Of a stretch of DNA of 33,749 nucleotides, positions 8,904 to 17,811 are shown piece by piece. The stretch covers positions 1 through 33,749 of the forward strand of contig JBPOIK010000181.1 of NCBI GenBank assembly GCA_052034525.1. Reading direction: 5' to 3'. This DNA comes from JAFGJQ01 sp052034525. GTDB lineage: Bacteria; Planctomycetota; Phycisphaerae; UBA1845. The position numbers and the translations under genes are program-made. Positions within the stretch are counted from its first letter, which is position 1. Each line of letters starts with the position of its first letter. Below the pieces are notes generated by a model. The model saw nothing but the letters and a program-made list of their open reading frames with translations, did no database searches and was not told the DNA's origin.

Positions 8904-8960
8904 GGCCCATGACCGGTCCGCTCGCCTTGTTTCAACAACTTTCGGCCAGCGGCGCGGGCG

Positions 8961-11900
8961 CTATCGGTCCCTTCCGAAGTACAACTGGAACACGCCGAAG
9001 TCGGCCATGTCCACGTCCATATCCTGATCCAAGTCCGCGTTCTCACAGCCGAAGGCGGGTGGAACAGTCGGCCCGACCAGGCAGCCGGCCAGAATGACAA
9101 AATCCTCAATATCTATGTTGCCATCGCCATCCAGGTCGCCCGGAACCGGTGCCGACACGATACCCCAGATCTCCACGTCATCGATGTTCCAGCCCGGATA
9201 CGTAATCGACGCATTCGTCGGGCCCATGCTCCAGCGGATGTACACGGTGGACTGACCGTCGGCGATCGCTGAGATGTCGTACCCATGCGGCGTCCACTCC
9301 GACTCGTCATGGGTGCTCACGTTTGCCCACACCGGAACCCAGGTCTGCCCGTCGTTCGATACTTCCACACCGGCCTGATCCAGCGCCTCGACCCCCAGCC
9401 AGCGCCAGAAGCGGAGCTGCACGCCGCTTAGAGAGCTGCAATCCAGCGCTCCGGTCGTCAGGTACTCGGGCGTCTGCATATGATTCGCGTAATCACCTTC
9501 CAAGTTATAGCCGTACACGTACTGCCCCGTGTACCCCAGATGGGGATCCCTCGCGTGTGAGCCGCCGCCAATCGGACGCCCCCATGCCCACTGCCCCGTC
9601 GTGGCCCAGCCCGGATCGCTGTCCAACGGAAAACGATAAATCAATTCGGGCAGCGGTTGAACGGTCAGAGAAATCGTCGCGGGGTTTGAATCGCCTCCTT
9701 CCGGCGGAACGCCTCCGTCCTGCACGTAGAACGCGAAGCTGTCCGGACCAACATAGGACGGCTCCGGCACGTAGTCCACCCGGTTCCCGTAGCCAATCAA
9801 CGAGTACGGCACGACGCTGATTGGCCCGCCCAGGGGGTCATTGAGTGTGCCATGTCCCGGCAGGCTGGTGAGAACACAGGTCAACGCCCCGGGCGGATTC
9901 GGCAGCCCGTCATCGCTCGCACGCAACGTGATCGGCGCATTGCTTCCCTGCCCCACACAAAGGGCACCGTCGTGCGCCACGGGCGGCGTCGGGACACAGC
10001 TCCCCAGCGCCGACAGATCCGTCGGCCGGTAGTCCGGGCTCAGGCCCATTCCGGCCGAGAGGCCGACCAGACCATCGGCCACCCCGATCGACAAGTAGCT
10101 GAGCACGATCCGTCCATCGAAATACATCTCGATCTGGAACGTGCTGCGATTGGTGGAGCCGAACTCCCGGATGTTGTTGTAGGTCACCGCCACGCGGTCG
10201 GAAAGCTGTTTCCACTTCACCGACCCCCCCGCACCGGCCACGAGATCGTGAAACAAACCGGAGATCCGCGGCTGGTTGAAATGCGCCACGAGCGATTCCA
10301 GCGGATTGGTGTCGGGCGTCACAAACGTAATGTACCCGTTCGTGCCGACGTAGAAAGTGCTGTAACTCTCCCCAAACAGACGCACCGTAGCGCCCCCCGA
10401 TAGGCTGATCTGGGCGTATCCGTCGTCGTTGTTGGTGAACGTCAGGTTCGTACTGCCCGCAGGATCTGTCGGCAGATTCGAGATCGGCTCGCTGCAACGA
10501 TAGTAGAAACTCACGCTGTTGTTGGGAACAAATACCAGGCTGGTATAGTCCAGATCGTTATCGGTCAAAAACTGTTCCGTCAGATAGTCCGGCACCGGCG
10601 TGGTGTTGAAGCCGTGGCAAAGCGGGTCGATCGCCAGATTCCCGGCTTCATCCCGCGCCTCCAGCGTGAAGAACCAGCTCGTATCTTCACTGAAGCCCGT
10701 AAGCGGTATCTGAACCGGCGTCGAGTAGCCACTACTGGAGGCGATGAAGAACTGCGTCGTGCACTCCGGCCCGTAGCGCACCGTGCCAAACACCGGTTCA
10801 TCTGCCGTGAAGGCCACCACCGCGCTGTGCGGACCGACGTCGGTCACATGCACGTTGCTCAACACGGGAGGCGTGCAGTCCACGTTCGCCGTGGCGGTGA
10901 CCGGCACATCCGTGCCGCCCTGACTGTCGTCCGCGTCGATGTACGTGGCCGTGAGCACGTCGCCCTCGTTCACCCGCAACAACCCTGGAACACCTGCCGG
11001 ACCGATACGCAGTTCGCCCTCGAACACGGCCGAATCATGGAAGGTCTCGCTCAGCACCACCGTTTCGCCGGAAGGCTGCGTGTCGGAGGCAACGTGAATC
11101 GCGACCGTCTCGATCGCGCCGTTATCGAGATTCAACCCGCAATCCGCCAGACGAAGATGAACCACATCCTCACAGGCATAGTGGCCCCGATCCAGTGTCA
11201 GCAGTCCGTCGTCACGGCAACTTGCCAGCCGGAGCGTCGGGTCACCGAACAGCGTGAGCTCGTAGAAGCACCAGCGCATACAGGGCGAGTCGATACGCCA
11301 GATGTTCTTTTCCTTCGAATGGGCATTGGCCCGACCCAGCTCGGGATAGTATTCGTCTGACCGGTAAATCGCATTCCAGAACTCCCGGTTATAGCGATGG
11401 GAAGGGCCGTCCGTGCTGCCGTAGACACCCCAGCCTTCCCGGGCGTTCATGATGATGGCGAAAGCGCCATAATCCGTTTTGACGTGGGCCGTCTCCGCCC
11501 AGCACTCTTTGGGACCGTCAAAGTGCCCGGCCAGGCACGTCTGAGAATAGAGGAAGCAGAGGTTGGCATTCGTGAACTGGGAAATATCGTTATTGGATAT
11601 CTTCATCGCCCATTGAATACTGCCATGCCCCAGGTGATTGACGATGTGAACCCCGTTGTTGATCCGCGCGATCAACTCTGAATTAGGCCAACTGTACTCC
11701 GGGTCATCGTAAAGGCGGTCGACGCTCAGAATCTCGGAAGGGAAGCCGACCGTCGTGTAACCATGGGCGTCCGACCCGTCGACCAACTCCTCCAGATACG
11801 GGCTGGCATACATGCTTACCCCGATCCCGCCCAAATCCTCGCCCACCAGCAGAACCTTCGACGGATACTGATGCTGACGATCAAGGTACCAAAGCGTTTT

Positions 11901-12995
11901 CGTGACGAAACGCGCCACCTCCGCAGCGTTGTCCACCGCCGCCCGGCCTACGTACACCTCCGCCACCAAGTCCACATCCGCCCCACCCTCGCCGTCCGTC
12001 GGCTCCCCCCAGCGATCATTTCCGTCGTAGTTGAACGTGCCGTCCAGGCAGCCGTAATAAAAATCCGACGGCATGTCCTCGACAACAAGACCCGCCAATG
12101 AATCGACGTACAAGTCCTTCGCGGGCAGTAAGTCGTCATCCCCACCGATCAGCACGTATTCAATGCCGTTGGTGCTGTATTCATTCGCAATGTACGCCCG
12201 AAGCAGATCCGGATCGCTGCCCCCGATCTCCGACGTCGTCCGGATCTCCGCAGGCAAGCCGTGACTGTCGTGGTACGCCTTCAGCGGCACAAAACTTGCA
12301 GCCAGCTCCGGCGTGGTGATGATCAGCAGTTCATACCCCCGCCCATCCCGGGCCGCCGCCGGATAACTCCACGCCGCCTCCGGATTGTCCACCCGCCGCA
12401 CCACCTCATCGCGGTCCTTCTCCAGACCACGCCATAACGCCTCCCCGCGACTCGCCGCTCGCGTCTCCACCACCACCCGAAGCCGCGGGTAGTAGTACAA
12501 CTCGCCCCTGGCCGGGACATACTCCGTCGGCTCCAGCCGGAGGATCACCAGCGGATACCCGCGGAAACGCTGCACACCCACGTTCACGAACCGCTCCACC
12601 GGATACGGCTGATTCGAAGCGTAAATCGCCGCATCCGGCTGCGGAGCTTCGGGCTCGTCCGATATCGCGGAGATCGGCACGGCCTTGCCCACCGGCTCGA
12701 TGTGGTAGCCGCTGCCCAGGAAAACCCGCTCCCCGGCGAAGACCTCTACACCCACCAACTCCTGACCGTACGGCAGCAGAATCGACGCCCCCCGGGCCGG
12801 CAGACGCGGCGCGCCCGCAGGTCCGTCCTTTGGAGCCCCCGGCAAAATCACCCGGTCGTACGACTCCCCGGCCACCCGTATGGCTTGAATCTGTGGGCGT
12901 TCGAACGTGTAGTCGATCGTGACATGCTCAGCGAGTGCCGTCGAGGCCGCCAGAACGAAAGCGAGGACGCTGCCAACACTAGCGCTTCGGGACAT
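8961..12995 (-). CDS. Secreted gingipain-family (C25) cysteine protease with dockerin-like C terminus
   Basis: 1344 residues. GGGAGGT lies 6 nt before the ATG. Residues 1-22 are a signal peptide (VLAFVLAASTALA). A propeptide-like beta region follows to about 200. The catalytic domain, about 220-595, begins YELLIITTPELAASF and contains HLGHGS with the catalytic His (H457) and SQTCLAGHFD with the nucleophile Cys (C487). It closes with FYELTLFGDPTLRL, as in C25 peptidases. After about 600 come Ig/Fn3-like beta domains, a cadherin-like module (VDYVPEPSYVGPDSFAFYVQDG-type, about 1100) and a jelly-roll-like domain ending GWNIDDVEIWG. Last comes a dockerin-like pair of Ca loops (DLDGDGNIDIED and DLDQDMDVDMAD). 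No type IX secretion tail is seen. It probably acts outside the cell or on its surface. The PEP-CTERM gene lies upstream on the same strand. Confidence 0.92.
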   Translation of the reverse strand: MSRSASVGSVLAFVLAASTALAEHVTIDYTFERPQIQAIRVAGESYDRVILPGAPKDGPAGAPRLPARGASILLPYGQELVGVEVFAGERVFLGSGYHIEPVGKAVPISAISDEPEAPQPDAAIYASNQPYPVERFVNVGVQRFRGYPLVILRLEPTEYVPARGELYYYPRLRVVVETRAASRGEALWRGLEKDRDEVVRRVDNPEAAWSYPAAARDGRGYELLIITTPELAASFVPLKAYHDSHGLPAEIRTTSEIGGSDPDLLRAYIANEYSTNGIEYVLIGGDDDLLPAKDLYVDSLAGLVVEDMPSDFYYGCLDGTFNYDGNDRWGEPTDGEGGADVDLVAEVYVGRAAVDNAAEVARFVTKTLWYLDRQHQYPSKVLLVGEDLGGIGVSMYASPYLEELVDGSDAHGYTTVGFPSEILSVDRLYDDPEYSWPNSELIARINNGVHIVNHLGHGSIQWAMKISNNDISQFTNANLCFLYSQTCLAGHFDGPKECWAETAHVKTDYGAFAIIMNAREGWGVYGSTDGPSHRYNREFWNAIYRSDEYYPELGRANAHSKEKNIWRIDSPCMRWCFYELTLFGDPTLRLASCRDDGLLTLDRGHYACEDVVHLRLADCGLNLDNGAIETVAIHVASDTQPSGETVVLSETFHDSAVFEGELRIGPAGVPGLLRVNEGDVLTATYIDADDSQGGTDVPVTATANVDCTPPVLSNVHVTDVGPHSAVVAFTADEPVFGTVRYGPECTTQFFIASSSGYSTPVQIPLTGFSEDTSWFFTLEARDEAGNLAIDPLCHGFNTTPVPDYLTEQFLTDNDLDYTSLVFVPNNSVSFYYRCSEPISNLPTDPAGSTNLTFTNNDDGYAQISLSGGATVRLFGESYSTFYVGTNGYITFVTPDTNPLESLVAHFNQPRISGLFHDLVAGAGGSVKWKQLSDRVAVTYNNIREFGSTNRSTFQIEMYFDGRIVLSYLSIGVADGLVGLSAGMGLSPDYRPTDLSALGSCVPTPPVAHDGALCVGQGSNAPITLRASDDGLPNPPGALTCVLTSLPGHGTLNDPLGGPISVVPYSLIGYGNRVDYVPEPSYVGPDSFAFYVQDGGVPPEGGDSNPATISLTVQPLPELIYRFPLDSDPGWATTGQWAWGRPIGGGSHARDPHLGYTGQYVYGYNLEGDYANHMQTPEYLTTGALDCSSLSGVQLRFWRWLGVEALDQAGVEVSNDGQTWVPVWANVSTHDESEWTPHGYDISAIADGQSTVYIRWSMGPTNASITYPGWNIDDVEIWGIVSAPVPGDLDGDGNIDIEDFVILAGCLVGPTVPPAFGCENADLDQDMDVDMADFGVFQLYFGRDR

Positions 12996-13013
12996 CCGAT
13001 ACCTCCCTCTGGA

Positions 13014-13029
13014 TCACACTCCCGTGTGA
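13014..13029. promoter_or_regulatory. Perfect palindrome upstream of the C25 protease gene
   Basis: TCACAC-TCCC-GTGTGA, six-base arms, lying 18 nt upstream of the protease start codon and just before its ribosome site. It may be an operator or a small mRNA hairpin. The arrangement is the reverse of the CRP/FNR type (TGTGA...TCACA), so I do not assign a regulator. Confidence 0.25.
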
Positions 13030-13071
13030 CGCGCGGGGGGATGATGTGCCAAACGGGGAATTGTATATCAA

Positions 13072-13119
13072 CCTTCGCCGCGGGAGCCGCGCAGGACGCA
13101 CGGCTCCCACGGACGAAGG
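13072..13119 (-). terminator. Long stem-loop after the PEP-CTERM gene
   Basis: Arms of about 17-18 bases (CCTTCG-CC-CGGGAGCCG-type against CGGCTCCC-GGACGAAGG, with one bulge and a mismatch) enclose an 11-nt loop. It lies 33 nt downstream of the PEP-CTERM stop codon and upstream of the C25 protease gene. The stem is strong, but no U-tract follows in the minus direction. It may terminate, attenuate or stabilise the upstream transcript. Confidence 0.45.
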
Positions 13120-13151
13120 CGAAAAAGGCTGGGAATGAGCGGCAGGTCCTG

Positions 13152-13862
13152 CTAACGACGCCTCAGGGTGAAGAGCCCTGCCACGGCAAACAGCGCCAGG
13201 GCACTCGGCTCTGGAATCGTGTAGTTGTACGTCGCCTCGACGTAAATCCCGCACTCGCTATCGAGTTGCCACGCGCTCGCACCCTGCCCATAGGTGGTGA
13301 GTGAGTAGACCGCCCAGTCGAGTATTTCGATCGGCAGCGTTCCCAAGCCGATGAACGAGGCAAGCTCCGGATCGGCCGGGAAGTACGTGTCGTCGAAATC
13401 GAGCTGGGTACCGAACGGGAACGGGCCAGCAGCCTCGCCCGCCTCAACCCAGGTCAGCGGCAGATTCCAGTGCCCCGGCGGGAAGCCGAATGGATCATCG
13501 GGGGTGGGATCGGTAACCCAAGGCTCGAAGATCAGGTTGCCGCCCGTCCCGCCGAACGCATTGACCTCGAACGAGTAGTCAATCCAGGAGACTTTGACAC
13601 CCATCCTCACGCCGCCGGGCGGGTTATTGTTCTGGAACGCGAACGTACCGTTATGCCACGCTTCCACGTGGAACTCGACGCTGTCGAGCGTGCCCAGCGA
13701 CGGATCGAACTGCGGCAAGTCGGCGTACCAGGCCTGCGGTCCACTATAGAAAGGATCCCCCCCCACGGTGCCGGCGACATCCGCCGTCACAGTCAACTGA
13801 GCAGCCCACGCTGGTGCCGCCGCCAGCAGCGTTAGAACGACCACCAATCCTGTGAATCTCAT
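13152..13862 (-). CDS. PEP-CTERM sorting-domain secreted protein
   Basis: 236 residues. The ATG at 13862 is chosen because GGAGGAGG lies upstream and the protein then starts with a clean signal peptide (MRFTGLVVVLTLLAAAPAWA); the frame itself is open back to 13982. The mature part is beta-rich and Gly/Pro/Trp-rich with no recognised domain. The C terminus is the tripartite PEP-CTERM signal: IPEPS, a hydrophobic stretch (ALALFAVAGLFTL), and RRR. In this family the tail is cleaved by an exosortase after export, linking the protein to the envelope or exopolysaccharide matrix; the exosortase must be encoded elsewhere. Role unknown. Confidence 0.88.
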   Translation of the reverse strand: MRFTGLVVVLTLLAAAPAWAAQLTVTADVAGTVGGDPFYSGPQAWYADLPQFDPSLGTLDSVEFHVEAWHNGTFAFQNNNPPGGVRMGVKVSWIDYSFEVNAFGGTGGNLIFEPWVTDPTPDDPFGFPPGHWNLPLTWVEAGEAAGPFPFGTQLDFDDTYFPADPELASFIGLGTLPIEILDWAVYSLTTYGQGASAWQLDSECGIYVEATYNYTIPEPSALALFAVAGLFTLRRR

Positions 13863-14317
13863 CTTGACTCCTCCTCCACGCTTGAGAGCAGAACAGAGAG
13901 CTGCGGACCGAGCCTGGCCCGCACGGCACAGGAACACCCTGTACCCTGAGCAGAATTGTAGACCCCGACGAGAGGCCGACATGAAGCCATACGCAAAATG
14001 GATGATTTATGCCAGCCGCACCGGATCAACATAAGTGACGGCCTGCCATGATTACGCCAAGATTCCTGAACTCGTTTATCATGAAGCTGGACTGGTTCAT
14101 GTCGCTCTCTAACGACGCCCTGCGGAGGGAGGTGGCAGCGTGATCCGCGTGCCGAATGCCCCCACAGCGTCCCGGGTGATCTGGCTGGTGTGGATCACCC
14201 TGTTGTCCAGGCTGATATGGTTGCTCCCTTTGCGCCTCGACTGAGTCGACGGGCGTTCGCGATTGCCTGGGATCGCCTGCGTTATGCGCGGCCTGATTGA
14301 GACGCTGGCTTATTCGA
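13863..14317. other. 455-bp intergenic region with two tiny coupled ORFs and hairpins
   Basis: This lies between the MFS gene stop and the PEP-CTERM gene start, both minus, and should hold the PEP-CTERM promoter. I see no convincing -35/-10 pair, only a TACAAT on the minus strand. On the plus strand, a 31-codon ORF (14048-14143) overlaps by GTGA a 34-codon ORF (14140-14244) whose product is hydrophobic (VIWLVWITLLSRLIWLL) and which has GGAGG upstream. Inverted repeats are also present: GGGTGAT/ATCACCC (14174-14200) and TCGAC-TGA-GTCGA (14237-14249). Whether any of this is expressed cannot be told. Confidence 0.4.
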
Positions 14318-15520
14318 TCACGATCTGACTCCGACCTTCACGGCCAGCGTGTAGAAACCGGACAACGCGACGAGCAAGACGACCAGACAGACGGGAACAA
14401 CCTCCAGCGAAATCCGGCCGGCCAGGACGCCCACAAGACCAGGGATGAACGCCATTCCCAGGCTGGCCGCGGCCACCTGCACGCCAATCGTGTTCGCGGC
14501 ATGGCGCACGCCCACCCGCTGGGCGGTTCCGGAGATCAATGCCGGAAAAATCGGCGCGATCGCAAAGCCGATCACTGCCACCGCGACCAGGTTGGTCACC
14601 TTCGCCGGATTCCACCACAGCAGCACGGCGCCGGACATCGCCGCCATGAGGCTGGCACGCATGAGGAAATCGACCCCCAGCCGTCGGGCGTAGAGGCCGG
14701 CCACGCCCCGTCCGACGGTGAAGGTGGCCCAATAGCTGCCCGTCCACAATCCGGCCATCCACGGGTGGGTGCCCCGCGACTCCACGAGGAGGGTGTAGGC
14801 CCAGGTTCCGAGCGAGGCCTCGCTGCCGGCGTACAGGAGAAACAGCAGTATGCTCAGCCAGACCCGGGGGCGGCGCAGAGTAGCCCCCAAAGGTGTTCGG
14901 TACTCAGTCAGGCTTTTGGAGTGTTCGCCCGGCCCTGGCGGTTCCTTTCGATTCCACACAGGCCGAATCAGTACGAAGCAGGCCGCCAGCGCAAGCTGAA
15001 AGGCGCCCACGACACAATACCCCACACGCCACGAGTCCAGCGCGCTCACGGCGAGGGTCATCAGCGCGGACCCCAGCGTCACGCCAACTCCCCAGCTCGC
15101 GTGGAGCCATTGCATCAGCCCTTCGCCAAAATGCGCGGCCGCGTAGGTATTCAGCCCGGCATCAATCGCACCGGCTCCCAGGCCGGCCGCCACGCCGAGC
15201 ACGACCATCATCCACCAGGCGGGGACCAGGGTGTAGCCGATCAGCCCGCCGCCGGTGATGGCGCAACTCGCCGCCAGCAGGTTGCCGATGCCCAAGCGCG
15301 CGGTCAGAGGGCCGCTCAGGAAGCTGGTGGTCAGGTAGCCCGTCACGGTTGCCGCGAGCAACAGGCCGATGGCGTCCAACGGGATGCAGAAGCCGGCCCG
15401 GATCGAAGGCCAGGCGATCCCCAGCAGGCCGTCCGGCATCCCCAGCGCAATGAACGCAACGTAGGTCAGGACTACCAGAGCGGTTTTTGGGTGGTGCTTG
15501 ATCCTGGTCCAGATTCGCAT
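14318..15520 (-). CDS. Major facilitator superfamily transporter, FucP-like
   Basis: 400 residues with about 12 hydrophobic segments, typical of a 12-TM MFS carrier in the cytoplasmic membrane. GLMPDGLLGIAWPSIR-like residues in helix 1 (VAFIALGMPDGLLG) and the helix 4-5 region GAIDAGLNTYAAAHFG followed by LMQWLHASWGVGVTLG resemble the fucose/sugar permease branch. TFTVGRGVAGLYARRLGV is the second-half MFS loop. The substrate is not predictable. The ribosome site before the ATG is weak. The stop of the upstream membrane-protein gene is 86 nt away on the same strand, so they may share a transcript. Confidence 0.85.
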   Translation of the reverse strand: MRIWTRIKHHPKTALVVLTYVAFIALGMPDGLLGIAWPSIRAGFCIPLDAIGLLLAATVTGYLTTSFLSGPLTARLGIGNLLAASCAITGGGLIGYTLVPAWWMMVVLGVAAGLGAGAIDAGLNTYAAAHFGEGLMQWLHASWGVGVTLGSALMTLAVSALDSWRVGYCVVGAFQLALAACFVLIRPVWNRKEPPGPGEHSKSLTEYRTPLGATLRRPRVWLSILLFLLYAGSEASLGTWAYTLLVESRGTHPWMAGLWTGSYWATFTVGRGVAGLYARRLGVDFLMRASLMAAMSGAVLLWWNPAKVTNLVAVAVIGFAIAPIFPALISGTAQRVGVRHAANTIGVQVAAASLGMAFIPGLVGVLAGRISLEVVPVCLVVLLVALSGFYTLAVKVGVRS

Positions 15521-15606
15521 GTCTGAGGCTTTCTGACGGTTTCGCCGTCACGCAGAACGCCGGTGCCTCGCCGCGGACGGCGGTCTGGGGCGGGCGGGTC
15601 CGGCGT

Positions 15607-16347
15607 TCACCCATCCGGCGCGGCCAGAACAGGCGAGGAGCGTGCGGTCTTTTTTCTGTCGTGAACCACGCCAAGGAAAAAGATCGCCAGCCCGGAAAAC
15701 AGGCCCCCCAGAAACACGTCCCAGCGGAACGATTCCGGCACGCCGCCCGCTTGGACGGTGCGCCAATCCCAGCAGAAGGCCACAATCACCACCAGCCCCG
15801 CCGCGATCATCCCCAACCAGCACCACAGCGGCAGTCGCAACGGCCGATTGCGTCCTTCACGCACCAGCGCCCAGACACTGCCGAGGATCAATCCACACGA
15901 AACGAGCATCGGTGCAATCACGGGCCCCGTCCAGATCACCGGCAGAAGAAAGAGGATGTCCCAGGTCAGGAGGCTTGGGGGCCATCCGATCGTCAGCCAC
16001 AAAAAGACGTAGTAGAGGATGTCCCACACCGCGAACATCAGGGCGAACAGGGCGAACCACTCGCGGCGTGATCGGCACATCCCCCATGCCACAGATGTCA
16101 GCATCACCAGCGTGGCCAGCTCCCGCCCCAGTTCCACGTACAACTGCCGCTCCATCTCCCAGCCGCGGGCCCTGAGCTGATGCAGCGTGACGGCCGGCAG
16201 CAGGTCATGCGGCGCATTGTTCGGATGGAGTCCCTGGTGGATAGGCTGATACACAACCCGCAGATAGACCACGACGGCGGCCTCGACATAGCCGAAGGCG
16301 GTCGCGAAGAGCACGGCGGCCATCAGGCGTGTTTTCCAGGCGGTCAT
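15607..16347 (-). CDS. Unrecognised polytopic membrane protein
   Basis: 246 residues with about six hydrophobic segments: near 7-29, 73-90, 95-119, 127-157, 173-192 and 210-228. A soluble loop after the first helix (LRVVYQPIHQGLHPNN to ELGRELAT) is charged and Trp-poor. I do not recognise a domain. The Trp- and Pro-rich stretches (FLWLTIGWPPSLLTWDILF) are consistent with an integral membrane protein of the cytoplasmic membrane. It sits between the aminopeptidase gene (38 nt upstream) and the MFS gene (86 nt downstream), all on the minus strand, so an operon is likely. No clear ribosome site is visible before the ATG. Confidence 0.7.
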   Translation of the reverse strand: MTAWKTRLMAAVLFATAFGYVEAAVVVYLRVVYQPIHQGLHPNNAPHDLLPAVTLHQLRARGWEMERQLYVELGRELATLVMLTSVAWGMCRSRREWFALFALMFAVWDILYYVFLWLTIGWPPSLLTWDILFLLPVIWTGPVIAPMLVSCGLILGSVWALVREGRNRPLRLPLWCWLGMIAAGLVVIVAFCWDWRTVQAGGVPESFRWDVFLGGLFSGLAIFFLGVVHDRKKTARSSPVLAAPDG

Positions 16348-16385
16348 GGACAGGTCCGGACGCAGAACAGCACGGTCATAACAGG

Positions 16386-17585
16386 TCAGGGCTGCGGAAG
16401 TGGTCCACCATCATGGATCGACGCGGCGTCCGTATCGGCCGGCTCCGCCGGTTCCGCAACCGCCTCAGGCGTCGCCGCGCCCTCCGTGAACTCGGTTGTG
16501 CCCGTCGGTCGGTTCGCCAGCCAGTCGCGAAGGTACCGATACGGGTCACCGGCGTTCGCGGCGGCGCGGAACAGGCGTATGGATTCAGGCCAGCTCCGCC
16601 CGGTAGCGACGTGGACGGCTTCGAAAACGTCCAGATCCTGGTTGTAGCGCACGTTGCCAAGGATCCAGGCGTTGTTGGTGGGCAGGTCTGCCACACCGGC
16701 AAAGCTGTCCGGCCGGTGCATCAACGGCAGCACTTCGCGGACGAATCGATCGCGGCCCGCCTGATAGACGGCCTCCCGGCCGGCGACCTTGTCTTTCCAG
16801 GGCATGTTCTGCGCATAGAACTGGCGCAGGTCGTGATACAGGCTGAAGATGAAGGCGTTGTAACGAGCCAGGTCGTCGTACCAGTCTATGGCCGTCTGGG
16901 CCGCCTCGGGCAGATCCGGGTAGCGTTCCTGGAAGAACTGAACGGCGCCGGTCTGTCCGACCCATGTGGCGAGGCTTTCGTTGAACGTGGTGTTGTCCGG
17001 GTGCCAGACGGTGCGGTGAAGCAGTTCGTGACAGATGGTCTCCACAATGCTCAACGCGTTGCGGTCCAGCATGCCGGAGAAAACGGGGTCGGGGAGGAAG
17101 CTGAGCGTGCTGTAGGCGTCCACCTCGTAGTGCAACACGTCGTAGCCCTGTGCGGTGAGCTCGTTCACCTTGCGAGCCGCCTGTTGCCAGTTGAAATATC
17201 CCAGGTAGGGGACGGTGCCGACAATGGGGAACTGCCAGGTTTTGGGCACGAAGGCGTGTTTCACACAGGCCGAAACGTTATAGGCTACGGGACCGTCCCC
17301 CGTATCGAAGTAGAACTTGTACGCGTTGTGCGTGTCCAGCCCCAGCCTCTCTCCGGCGAAATCGCGTGCTTCCAGCAGCAATTCCATGTTACTGGCCCGC
17401 TCTTGCGTCAGCACGCCGTCCTTAAGTACGTCTTCAATCGGAATGGCGTTGGTGACGATATCGAGCTGACCGCGGATCTGCGGTACCAGATAGGGCAGAT
17501 CCAGGCTGCACCCGCAGAGAAACGGCATACAGACCCCGATCGCCAGGATACGAATCGTGATTGGATAACGGTGTCGGCAGCCCAC
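16386..17585 (-). CDS. Predicted aminopeptidase lipoprotein (PF10023-like zinc metallopeptidase)
   Basis: 399 residues from a GTG with GGAG 7 nt upstream. The N terminus is a lipoprotein signal with lipobox LCGC (Cys26), so the product is probably anchored in an envelope membrane. The protein follows the family called putative aminopeptidase: early IPIEDVL and ARDFAGERLGL, then TWQFPIVGTVPYLGYF, AYSTLSFLPDPVFS, and the zinc motif HELLH (186-190). FNESLATWVG follows, with Glu203 as likely third ligand. The tail after about 360 is Ala/Glu/Pro-rich and probably disordered. It is divergent from recJ with a 226-nt gap. Peptide hydrolysis is inferred from the zinc motif. Confidence 0.88.
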   Translation of the reverse strand: MGCRHRYPITIRILAIGVCMPFLCGCSLDLPYLVPQIRGQLDIVTNAIPIEDVLKDGVLTQERASNMELLLEARDFAGERLGLDTHNAYKFYFDTGDGPVAYNVSACVKHAFVPKTWQFPIVGTVPYLGYFNWQQAARKVNELTAQGYDVLHYEVDAYSTLSFLPDPVFSGMLDRNALSIVETICHELLHRTVWHPDNTTFNESLATWVGQTGAVQFFQERYPDLPEAAQTAIDWYDDLARYNAFIFSLYHDLRQFYAQNMPWKDKVAGREAVYQAGRDRFVREVLPLMHRPDSFAGVADLPTNNAWILGNVRYNQDLDVFEAVHVATGRSWPESIRLFRAAANAGDPYRYLRDWLANRPTGTTEFTEGAATPEAVAEPAEPADTDAASIHDGGPLPQP

Positions 17586-17811
17586 TGCCGCGCTCCATCC
17601 TGGTGCATGGTGTCGGCCACCTGCAGGCCGATTGCCGAACCTTCCGAACGCCCCCGAACCTGCCGGATTCTAACGCGTTCCAAGTGACTGGCAACCCGAT
17701 TTGCGGCGTCGGCCGCCGCCGGATGGTTTACGCCGACGCGGCCGATCGCTACATTGGCCGCCTGAGGCGGGCGATGCCGCACGTCTCGCACCCGAAACAG
17801 CCGCAGCAACC

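Noticed and set aside
13014..13029. CRP/FNR binding site upstream of the C25 protease
   Set aside because: The palindrome has the half-sites reversed (TCACAC...GTGTGA) compared with the CRP type, so it was listed only as an unassigned palindrome.
13044..13060. Sigma-54 promoter (TGGCAC on the minus strand) before the C25 protease
   Set aside because: The -24-like TGGCAC is present but the bases at the -12 position are a run of C, not TTGCA.
13982..14034. 17-codon ORF MKPYAKWMIYASRTGST with GAGAGG upstream
   Set aside because: Too short, no composition or context signal, and it is antisense to the likely PEP-CTERM upstream region.
14046..14061. Sixteen bases identical to the start of the pUC lacZ-alpha fragment (CCATGATTACGCCAAG)
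   Set aside because: The match stops there; the bases on both sides do not continue as vector or polylinker, so chance is the simpler explanation. A vector screen would settle it.
14297..15526. Plus-strand open frame of 409 codons opposite the MFS gene
   Set aside because: Exact antisense of a clear 12-helix transporter; Gln/His/Arg-rich without motifs.
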